Translations under genes and position numbers: made by a program
Notes under the pieces: model-generated
Database searches by the model: none
Seen by the model: only the letters and a program-made list of their open reading frames with translations
Told to the model about the DNA's origin: nothing
Source of the DNA: Nitriliruptorales bacterium
GTDB taxonomy: Bacteria > Actinomycetota > Nitriliruptoria > Nitriliruptorales > Nitriliruptoraceae
Assembly (NCBI GenBank): GCA_030835875.1
Contig: JAURQY010000145.1
Location: forward strand, 1-5,257
Length of the DNA stretch: 5,257 nucleotides
Direction of reading: 5' to 3'
Part shown: positions 1 through 5,159 of the stretch, piece after piece
Position numbering within the stretch: the stretch's first letter is position 1
How the letters are laid out: each line of letters begins with the position of its first letter

Positions 1-1310
1 GCGAGCTCGGGCTGCAGGTCGCGTGGGAAGATCGCGACGTCGGCGGCCTCGATCGCGGTCACGTGCAGCTCGAGCAGGTCGGTCACGATGCGACGCTGAC
101 CGTGCTGGTAGGTGGCCATGCGCGGATGCTCGATGATGAACAGCCACAGCAGGTCGCGCAGCACGTCGTCGACGAGCCGGGCCTCGAGCGGGATCGCGAG
201 GTCGTTCTCGTGCCGGCGGAAGGGTGCGGACGCGTCGACCGGATGGACGGCGTGCACGAGCTGGCCGATCAGCGCCGTGCGCATCGAACGCAGCGCCCGC
301 CGGTACTCGGTCGACCCGTCGTACTCGCCGGTCAGCCCACGGAACGCGGCGAAGGGACCGGTGGGGTCGGCGAACAGCCGCTCGAAGGTCTCCGCGAGCT
401 CGGCGGCCGTGTAGCGCGGCTGCTCGAAGGGGAACTCGCCGATCGCGCCGGCCATCTGCCGGTGCGCGCCGGTCGCTGTGTCGGTCGCGCCCTCGGTCGT
501 CTCGGCGAGCTTGCCGCGACGTTCGCGGCGTGCGACGAGCTGCCCGGCGACACGCTCGCGCGCGCCGGCGGACTGGGTGAGGAGCGCGAGCGGGATCGCG
601 CCGGCGAGCGTGAAGTCCTCGATGTCGTGCACCGCGTACGCGACGTCATCGGCCCAGTCCATCACCTGCGCCTCGACGCTGCGGCGGTACTGACGCGACT
701 CGTCGACACCTTCGCGCACGCGGGCGGCCTCGTCGCGCTCCGACGGGTAGAAGCACCACTTCGCGCGGCTGACCTCGCCCCGCGCCCACGGGTACTTGAG
801 TGCCGCATCGAGCGTCGCGCGGGTGAGGTTCAGTCCCGGCTGGTCGCTGTGACCGGTCAGCCGTGACGTGACGAGCCGGAACGTCTGCGCGTTGCCCTCG
901 TAGCCGCCGACCTCGTCGGGGTCGAGCCCCCAGCGGACCGCCGCCGCATCGAGCGCCGCGCACAGCGCCTCCTCGCCGACGTGGCCGAACGGGGCGTGGC
1001 CGAAGTCGTGCATGATCGCCGCGGCCTCGCACACGTCCGGGGACGCACCGAGTCGGTCGCCGAGTCGACGCGCGAGCTGCGCGACCTCGAGCGTGTGGGT
1101 GAGCCGCGTGCGGAAGTGGTCGGCCTCTCCGGCGGCGACGACGCCGGTCGTGCCCTGCAGGCGACGGAACGCCCCCGTGTGGATGAGGCGGTCGAAGTCG
1201 CGCTCGAAGGGGTGCCGGTAGTCGGAGGGGTCGTCACGGTCCGGGTGGCGCGCGAGGTCATGCGGCCCGTAGCCGTCCTCGCTCCGCGCTGGATCCGACA
1301 TCGTGTCCAT
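1..1310 (-). CDS. dgt: dGTPase-family HD-domain dNTP triphosphohydrolase, C-terminus cut by window edge
   Basis: This is a deoxyguanosinetriphosphate triphosphohydrolase-like enzyme, which hydrolyses a dNTP to deoxynucleoside and triphosphate in the cytoplasm and helps balance dNTP pools. The window holds 436 residues; the family usually has about 400-500, so only a short tail is missing at the left edge. In order one sees HPFERDFDRLIHTGAFRRLQ (about 33-52), HFRTRLTHTLEVAQLA with the first metal-ligand His at about 72, MHDFGHAPFGH with the HD pair at 101-102, GGYEGNAQTFRLV (about 135-147), an FYPSE motif (about 187-191) and DWADDVAYAVHD (about 218-229), which supplies the last metal Asp. The ATG at 1310 has GGAAGG-like sequence about 10 bases upstream; an in-frame ATG at 1301 is the alternative. 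It is transcribed divergently from the NTF2-like gene. Actinobacterial dgt often precedes dnaG, which would lie off the left edge. The family call is firm; substrate preference is inferred, since dNTPases of this family vary. Confidence 0.93.
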   Translation of the reverse strand, partial: MDTMSDPARSEDGYGPHDLARHPDRDDPSDYRHPFERDFDRLIHTGAFRRLQGTTGVVAAGEADHFRTRLTHTLEVAQLARRLGDRLGASPDVCEAAAIMHDFGHAPFGHVGEEALCAALDAAAVRWGLDPDEVGGYEGNAQTFRLVTSRLTGHSDQPGLNLTRATLDAALKYPWARGEVSRAKWCFYPSERDEAARVREGVDESRQYRRSVEAQVMDWADDVAYAVHDIEDFTLAGAIPLALLTQSAGARERVAGQLVARRERRGKLAETTEGATDTATGAHRQMAGAIGEFPFEQPRYTAAELAETFERLFADPTGPFAAFRGLTGEYDGSTEYRRALRSMRTALIGQLVHAVHPVDASAPFRRHENDLAIPLEARLVDDVLRDLLWLFIIEHPRMATYQHGQRRIVTDLLELHVTAIEAADVAIFPRDLQPEL

Positions 1311-1353
1311 CCCGTGCGCACCCTTCCGGCCGCGTCCCCTCGTGGTCCGCCGG

Positions 1354-1359
1354 ATGCTA
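1354..1359 (-). promoter_or_regulatory. possible -10 element for the dGTPase gene
   Basis: On the minus strand TAGCAT fits the actinobacterial TANNNT -10 pattern. It lies about 43 bases upstream of the ATG at 1310, which would give a leader of roughly 35 bases. The region 17-18 bases further upstream (TGTCGA) is a poor -35 match, so this is only a candidate. Confidence 0.25.
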
Positions 1360-1403
1360 ACGGCGCACGGTGACGCGTCGACAGGGCCCCTCGCGGCGCC
1401 GAC

Positions 1404-1409
1404 TATCCT
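1404..1409 (+). promoter_or_regulatory. possible -10 element for the NTF2-like gene
   Basis: TATCCT sits about 57 bases before the GTG at 1467 and resembles a sigma70-type -10 box. The best -35 candidate, TCGACA at 1378-1383, is 20 bases away, which is longer than usual. The box lies in the loop of a 6-bp inverted repeat (CGCCGA at 1397-1402, TCGGCG at 1410-1415). That could be an operator or chance in GC-rich DNA. Confidence 0.25.
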
Positions 1410-1466
1410 TCGGCGACGACGTCACCGGCGCTCCCGCAGCGCAGGCCGGGTGGCGGGAGAGGGCGT

Positions 1467-1820
1467 GTGGTGAGCCGGGCGGTCGACGCGTGGAAGCGGT
1501 TCGCGACGGTGCTCACGACCGGAGAGGTCGGCGACGTGCTCGACCTGTACAGCGCGAACGCGCTCTACCTCGAGCCCTACAACCCACCGCACCGCGGCAA
1601 CCTCCTGATCCAGTCGTACCTGAAGGACTGGATGGGCGGGAAGGAGGCCGTCGAGATCGACGAGCTCGCCGTCATCCCGGCCGAGGACGGCTCGGGTGTC
1701 GGCGTCGAGTGGACGATCTCCTACACGGCGGCCGGCCGACGCTGGAACGCGCTGCCGCGTGCGACGTTCCTCCGGCTGGGTGATGAGGGACTCGTCACCT
1801 ACCACCGCGACTACACCTGA
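1467..1820 (+). CDS. NTF2/SnoaL-like small protein
   Basis: A 117-residue protein with the layout of the NTF2-like (SnoaL-like) cone fold. It has an N-terminal helix (AVDAWKRFATVLTTGEVGDVLDLYSANALY, about 5-34), the loop LEPYNPPHRG (about 35-44) and a helix IQSYLKDWM (about 48-56). Strands follow: EIDELAVIPAEDG, VGVEWTISYT, RRWNALPRATFLRLGDEG and the closing LVTYHRDYT. The 'polar loop, helix, W, then strands ending in xxxYHxDY' pattern is typical of proteins that either bind a small hydrophobic ligand or act as isomerases or cyclases. No decisive catalytic residue set is visible, so no reaction is assigned. The GTG at 1467 is chosen because GGAG at 1456-1459 lies 7 bases upstream; the next codon (1470) is also GTG. 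It appears monocistronic: a divergent gene lies upstream and a hairpin follows 48 bases after the stop. Confidence 0.75.
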   Translation: MVSRAVDAWKRFATVLTTGEVGDVLDLYSANALYLEPYNPPHRGNLLIQSYLKDWMGGKEAVEIDELAVIPAEDGSGVGVEWTISYTAAGRRWNALPRATFLRLGDEGLVTYHRDYT

Positions 1821-1868
1821 CCGGACGCCTCGATGGCCGCCCGCGCGGTCATCCACAGGTCCGCGATC

Positions 1869-1889
1869 GGCCCGTCCTCGTGACGGGCC
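1869..1889 (+). terminator. hairpin, probable terminator after the NTF2-like gene
   Basis: GGCCCGTC (1869-1876) and GACGGGCC (1882-1889) form a perfect 8-bp stem around a 5-base loop CTCGT. It lies in the 90-base gap between the NTF2-like gene and the next plus-strand gene and is followed by ATCTTCGT, only a weak T-rich tail. High-GC bacteria often use terminators with poor U-tracts, so termination is plausible but not certain. Nothing else convincing is seen in 1821-1910. Confidence 0.5.
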
Positions 1890-1910
1890 ATCTTCGTAGG
1901 GTCGCCGATC

Positions 1911-2357
1911 ATGCGATCCGAACACGACCTCCGTCCGACCCGAACCGGCATCCCGTCGGTCGGGCCGCAGGCCGTCCCGGTCGCGCTCGCGCTCGGTGAG
2001 CGGCACGTCGGTTCTGTCCGACGGTGGCTCGAGGGGACGCTCGGCTGGCAGCCCGTCGAGGACGACCTCGACGGGCCCGTCCCGCCCTCCGTGCGACTCG
2101 TCGACGTCGAGGGTGCGCTCCGCCTGCTGGACGCTGCGGCGGGCGACCGGCTCCCGACGCTGCTCCTCGTCGAGCCCGACGACGCCCCTGCGCTCGTCGC
2201 GGACGTCGCCCGCCGTCTGCAGCCGGCAGGGGTCTGCCGCTGGCCCGATGGTCGCGACGCCCTGCCCGATCTCGTCGTGCGTGCCGTCGGCGCACCCCGC
2301 GTCGGTGGTGGGACCGGACGGATCCTGCGGGTCGACGGCTGGGAGGGGCGTCGATGA
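1911..2357 (+). CDS. uncharacterised 148-residue protein with receiver-like strand/helix order
   Basis: I do not recognise this family. The protein is soluble, with no signal peptide or membrane segment. The pattern alternates: a hydrophobic strand VPVALALG (about 22-29), an amphipathic helix RHVGSVRRWLEGTLGW (31-46), SVRLVDVEGALRLLDA, a strong strand LPTLLLVEPDD (about 81-91), a helix APALVADVARRL, a strand GVCRWP and a last helix ALPDLVVRAVG. This order resembles a degenerate receiver domain, as at the N-terminus of CpaE/TadZ and Ssd-type proteins, but the usual acidic pocket and Lys of an active receiver are not evident. That is fold-level inference only. Its stop overlaps the start of the TadE-like gene (ATGA at 2354-2357), so the two are probably translated together. 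The ATG at 1911 has only AGGG (1898-1901) 9 bases upstream as a ribosome site; a TAGGGT at 1897-1902 would alternatively fit a near-leaderless promoter. Confidence 0.7.
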   Translation: MRSEHDLRPTRTGIPSVGPQAVPVALALGERHVGSVRRWLEGTLGWQPVEDDLDGPVPPSVRLVDVEGALRLLDAAAGDRLPTLLLVEPDDAPALVADVARRLQPAGVCRWPDGRDALPDLVVRAVGAPRVGGGTGRILRVDGWEGRR

Positions 2358-2686
2358 GCGGGATGGGGTTGCCCCTCCTCCTCTGGGTGGCGGTCGTCGC
2401 CACGGTCGTCATCATCGACCTGACCGGCTACCTGACGGCGGCCGCGCAGGCCCAGCAGCTGGCCGACGCGGCCGCCCTCGCCGCGGTCAGCGAGGACGTG
2501 CGCGGACCGCGCGCTGCTGCCGCAGGGCTCGCGGAGGCTGGGGGAGGATCGCTCGTCGCCTGTGACTGCGACCGGGCGGGGCACGCCGAGGTCGTCGTCG
2601 GGGTCCCGGTCCCCGGACTCGTCGTCCCGAGGGTCGGAGCCGGCCGGGTCGAGGCGATCGCGCGGGCGACGCTCGTCGGCCCGTGA
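2354..2686 (+). CDS. TadE-like single-pass membrane/pseudopilin-like protein (Rv3654c type)
   Basis: A 110-residue protein resembling the actinobacterial 'helicase/secretion neighbourhood TadE-like' family, of which Rv3654c is an example. An N-terminal membrane segment (about 5-22, GLPLLLWVAVVATVVIID) leads straight into a long Ala-rich helix (TAAAQAQQLADAAALAAV, about 28-45). Then come GLAEAGGGSLVACDCD (about 58-73), a strand AEVVVGVPVPGLV (about 78-90) and a C-terminal VEAIARATLVGP. The TM plus QADAAALAA helix and the 'A..gG.l..C....' segment are hallmarks of this group. Members are presumed to be minor pilins or envelope proteins linked to Tad-type machinery; the role is inferred. Cys70 and Cys72 form a CDC motif. 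The ATG at 2354 overlaps the previous stop, and GGGAGGGG at 2341-2348 places a strong ribosome site about 7 bases upstream. The in-frame reading continues leftward to 2024, but that part lies on top of the preceding gene and is not used. Confidence 0.8.
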   Translation: MSGMGLPLLLWVAVVATVVIIDLTGYLTAAAQAQQLADAAALAAVSEDVRGPRAAAAGLAEAGGGSLVACDCDRAGHAEVVVGVPVPGLVVPRVGAGRVEAIARATLVGP

Positions 2687-2705
2687 CCGTGCGGGCCAGC
2701 ACGGT
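2686..2705 (+). other. intercistronic hairpin before the methyltransferase gene
   Basis: ACCGTGC (2686-2692) and GCACGGT (2699-2705) form a 7-bp stem with a 6-base loop GGGCCA. The stem begins at the last base of the TadE-like stop codon and ends 5 bases before the methyltransferase ribosome site. There is no U-tract, so it is more likely an RNA processing or translation-tuning structure than a terminator. It could also be chance. Confidence 0.3.
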
Positions 2706-2725
2706 GACACGGAGGAGGGGCGGCG

Positions 2726-3355
2726 GTGCCGACACGCATGGATCCGAGGACGCGCAGCGCGATCGACGCCTACGGGCCGGTCGCGAAGGAGTACCGGGAC
2801 CAGGTCCGGCTGCGGCGTCCGGTCGCGGACGTGCGGCGGTTCGCGTCGTTCGCGCGCCGCGACGACCTCGTGCTCGACGTCGGCTGCGGTCCGGCGAACG
2901 ACCTCAGGGTGCTGCGTGACGCGGGTCTGCATCCCGTCGGCATCGACCTCTCGTTCGGGGCGTTGACCGAGGCACGGGTCCTGCTGCCGCGGCATCCGCT
3001 CGTCCACGCCGACTTCGAGGACCCGCCGTTCCTCGACCGCTCGTTCGGCGGCCTGTGGATGTCGGGTTCGTTCGCGCACCTCCCACGGGACCGCTGGCGT
3101 GACACGCTCGCACGCCTGCTGCGTCTCATCGGGTCCGGCCCCGTCTACTTCACCTGCCACCGCGGCCGCGCGGACCTCGAGCCGTTCAACGACCCGCTGC
3201 TCGGCGAGGTGCACGTGTCCGCCGCGACCGAGGACGAGGTCGAGGCGCTGCTCCGGTCCCTCGGAGTCAGCGACGTGTCCGTCGAGGTCCGGCCCGACCT
3301 GCGCATGGACCGCAGGGTCCCGTGGGTCGTGGCGCTCGGACGCGTCAAGGGCTGA
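2726..3355 (+). CDS. class I SAM-dependent methyltransferase
   Basis: A 209-residue Rossmann-fold methyltransferase that transfers a methyl group from S-adenosylmethionine to an unknown acceptor in the cytoplasm. An N-terminal cap helix with AYGPVAKEYRDQ (about 15-26) precedes motif I, LVLDVGCGPANDL (about 48-60), the SAM-binding glycine loop. Motif II is VGIDLSFGAL (71-80), with the acidic residue that contacts the SAM ribose. HADFEDPPF (94-102) fits the adenine-contacting motif III. FGGLWMSGSFAHLPRDRW (107-124) corresponds to the motif IV region, followed by the YFTCH strand and a C-terminal EVEALLRSLG helix. The size and motifs fit the Methyltransf_11/25 type of small-molecule methyltransferases; substrate residues cannot be read. 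The GTG at 2726 is chosen because GGAGG at 2714-2718 lies 7 bases upstream; an in-frame ATG at 2738 is the alternative. It follows the TadE-like gene by 39 bases, so co-transcription is likely. Its stop overlaps the convergent antiporter gene by 11 bases. Confidence 0.9.
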   Translation: MPTRMDPRTRSAIDAYGPVAKEYRDQVRLRRPVADVRRFASFARRDDLVLDVGCGPANDLRVLRDAGLHPVGIDLSFGALTEARVLLPRHPLVHADFEDPPFLDRSFGGLWMSGSFAHLPRDRWRDTLARLLRLIGSGPVYFTCHRGRADLEPFNDPLLGEVHVSAATEDEVEALLRSLGVSDVSVEVRPDLRMDRRVPWVVALGRVKG

Positions 3356-5069
3356 CGGGTCCGTCGCTCTCCGAAGCACGGTCGACGATGTAGTCGATGA
3401 ATCCGGCGTCGCGGCCGATCGCCTCGTCGCTCGCACGGCGTGCGTCGTCGGCATCGAGCCGGGCGACGAGCGGTGCTGCCGCGACGTGCAGCGGTTGGAT
3501 CGTGATGTCCGCCCCAGCGGCGCGGAGCCGTTCACAGTCGGCCTGATCCTCTGAGGCGACAGCGATACCACCGGCGTACCCGAACAGTCGGAGCGAGCGG
3601 ACGAGGGTCAGATTCCCTTCGAGCGAGCGCAGCGTGCTCACGACCCAGCGCGCTCCATCGAGTGGGAGGTGCTCGCCGAGCGTGGGGTCCTCGGCATCCC
3701 CGTAGAGCACAGGGATCCCGAGCCGACGGTCGGAGACCGCCCGGGGATCGAAGTCGACGCCGACGATGGACTCTCCGCGATCGAGGAGCTCCTCGACCAC
3801 GGTCGATCCGAAGCGTCCGAGGCCGACGACGACGATGTCGGGCCGCATCGGCGCGTCATCATCCGGATCGCTGAGGCGCTGTGCGGATCGCTCGAGGCCG
3901 GGGATGCGGTCCGCCAGTCGGCGGACGACCGCCTCGGTCCGGTCGATGAGCTGGGACGACAGCGCGATGGTGATGAGTGCCGTCGCGGTGACGATGCCGG
4001 CGATCTCCGGTCCGATGGAGCCCTGCGCGACACCCAGCGCGACGAGGATGAGGGAGAACTCGCTGACCTGGGCGAGGGTCAGGCCCGTCGCCAGCGAGAC
4101 CTTCTTCCGATAGCCCGCTGCAGCGAGCAGGCCGGTGACGATCACCGGTTTCCCGATCAGCGCCGCGGCGGAGAGCGCGATGGCCACGGGTAGCCCGGCG
4201 CGCAGCGAGGTGGGATCGACGCCGGCGCCGATCTCGATGAAGAAGAAGAGGAGCAGGAAGTCGCGCAGGGGGGTGAGGCGACCACTGATCGCCTCTCGGT
4301 ACGGGGTCGAGGCCAGGGTCATGCCGGCGAGGAACGCGCCGACCTCGGCGCTGAAGCCGAGGACCGTCGAGAGTGCGCCGAAGCTCACCGCCCACGCGAT
4401 CGCTCCGAGGACGAGCAGTTCGGCCTGCCGACCGAGGAGCTGCATCGTCGGGGTGGCAAGGAACCGACCGAGCAGGACGGCGACGCCGACGAGCAGGACG
4501 CCGCGGAGGGTCACGCCGAGGAGCTGCGTGAGTGGGACGGCATCCGTCCCTGCGTCCGTCGCGACCGCGGCGAGCACGATCATCGCGATCACGACGACGA
4601 TGTCCTGCACCACGAGGATGCCGACCGAGAGGCGTCCATGGAGTCGGTCCATCATCCCCGTGTCGGTGAGCAGCTTCACCACCACGACCGTCGAGGAGAA
4701 GGTGAGCGCGAGCCCGAGGTAGATGGCGTCAGCGCCGCCGCGGCCGAACGCTGCAGCGATCCCCACGCCGAGGAGGAAGGTCAGGACGATCTGGGCCATC
4801 CCGACGAGCAGGGCGACCGGTCCGAGTTGCGCGACGATCCGGACGTCGAGCTTGAGGCCGACGAGGAAGAGCAGCAGCGCGATGCCCACCTCGGCGAGCA
4901 ACGTGATGCTCTCGTCGATCCGGACGAGCCCGAGCACGCCGGGTCCGAGTGCGATGCCGGCGATCAGCAGTCCGAGGAGGATCGGTTGGCGCAGCAGCGT
5001 GGCGATGAGCGCTGCGAGGGCGGACACGACCAGGATGGCCGCGAGCTGCTCGAACGCGCCGAAATGCAC
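3345..5069 (-). CDS. Kef-type cation/proton antiporter (CPA2 family) with C-terminal RCK domain
   Basis: A 574-residue integral membrane antiporter, expected to exchange a monovalent cation (K+ or Na+) for H+ across the cytoplasmic membrane. Residues about 5-380 form the Na+/H+-exchanger domain of roughly 12-13 hydrophobic segments. Visible motifs are LLGLLIAGIALGPGVLG (about 31-47), FLVGLKLD (68-75), LTFSSTVVVVKLL (122-134), VGILVVQDIVVV with the family QD pair at about 155-156, GFSAEVGAFLAGMTLAS (238-254) and LTLAQVSEFSLILVALG (330-346). After a charged linker comes an RCK/TrkA-N domain from about 409: IVVVGLGRFGSTVVEELL is the glycine-rich dinucleotide loop and GVDFDP carries the acidic residue expected for NAD(H)-type binding. 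There is little room for a second RCK_C domain. The GTG at 5069 is preferred over the upstream GTG at 5117 because GGAGGG lies 9 bases before it and 5117 falls inside a hairpin. It lies 90 bases downstream of hppA on the same strand. Ion specificity is not evident. Confidence 0.95.
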   Translation of the reverse strand: MHFGAFEQLAAILVVSALAALIATLLRQPILLGLLIAGIALGPGVLGLVRIDESITLLAEVGIALLLFLVGLKLDVRIVAQLGPVALLVGMAQIVLTFLLGVGIAAAFGRGGADAIYLGLALTFSSTVVVVKLLTDTGMMDRLHGRLSVGILVVQDIVVVIAMIVLAAVATDAGTDAVPLTQLLGVTLRGVLLVGVAVLLGRFLATPTMQLLGRQAELLVLGAIAWAVSFGALSTVLGFSAEVGAFLAGMTLASTPYREAISGRLTPLRDFLLLFFFIEIGAGVDPTSLRAGLPVAIALSAAALIGKPVIVTGLLAAAGYRKKVSLATGLTLAQVSEFSLILVALGVAQGSIGPEIAGIVTATALITIALSSQLIDRTEAVVRRLADRIPGLERSAQRLSDPDDDAPMRPDIVVVGLGRFGSTVVEELLDRGESIVGVDFDPRAVSDRRLGIPVLYGDAEDPTLGEHLPLDGARWVVSTLRSLEGNLTLVRSLRLFGYAGGIAVASEDQADCERLRAAGADITIQPLHVAAAPLVARLDADDARRASDEAIGRDAGFIDYIVDRASESDGPVSP

Positions 5070-5078
5070 CGTGCCGTG

Positions 5079-5084
5079 CCCTCC
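5079..5084 (-). promoter_or_regulatory. ribosome binding site that sets the antiporter start
   Basis: On the minus strand GGAGGG lies 9 bases upstream of the GTG at 5069. No comparable site precedes the more upstream in-frame GTG at 5117, whose surroundings would be locked in a 17-bp hairpin. Confidence 0.6.
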
Positions 5085-5102
5085 GAGTCGATTGCCCCGG
5101 AC

Positions 5103-5140
5103 GCTAGCGAGGCCCACCCCGAAGGGTGGGCCTCGCTAGC
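5103..5140 (-). terminator. strong UUCG-loop hairpin between hppA and the antiporter
   Basis: GCTAGCGAGGCCCACCC (5103-5119) and its exact reverse complement (5124-5140) form a perfect 17-bp stem. Read on the minus strand the loop is UUCG closed by a C-G pair, the classic extra-stable tetraloop; on the plus strand it would be CGAA. This strand asymmetry and its position 19 bases after the hppA stop point to it ending or trimming hppA transcripts. The minus-strand sequence after the stem (GTCCGGGGCAATCG) has no U-run, so termination may be partial, and an mRNA-stabilising role is possible. Only 33 bases separate it from the antiporter start. Confidence 0.75.
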
Positions 5141-5159
5141 TGGTGCGATGCTCAGCGTG

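Noticed and set aside
63..866. 267-codon open frame on the plus strand
   Set aside because: It lies opposite the dGTPase gene, whose conserved motifs prove the minus strand is coding here. The plus-strand translation shows no recognisable domain.
1897..1902. TAGGGT as a leaderless promoter for the gene at 1911
   Set aside because: Its distance to the ATG fits a leaderless start, but no -35 is seen at 17-18 bases and the upstream bases lie in the probable terminator stem. It is kept only as an alternative in the gene entry.
1422..2006. 194-codon open frame on the minus strand
   Set aside because: It overlaps the NTF2-like gene almost entirely and reads as Arg/Asp-rich sequence without fold-like patterning. 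The plus-strand gene has a good ribosome site and a convincing fold pattern.
1811..3571. 586-codon open frame on the minus strand
   Set aside because: It runs antisense across the 148-residue protein, the TadE-like gene and the methyltransferase. Its translation is Arg/Pro/Ser/Asp-rich low-complexity with no domain, which is typical of a shadow frame in GC-rich DNA.
3669..4193. 174-codon open frame on the plus strand
   Set aside because: It is antisense to the RCK domain and last membrane segments of the antiporter; charged low-complexity shadow.
5070..5117. Longer antiporter N-terminus starting at GTG 5117
   Set aside because: The extra 16 residues are encoded partly by the 17-bp hairpin, lack a ribosome site and are not hydrophobic. 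The GTG at 5069 has GGAGGG at proper spacing.
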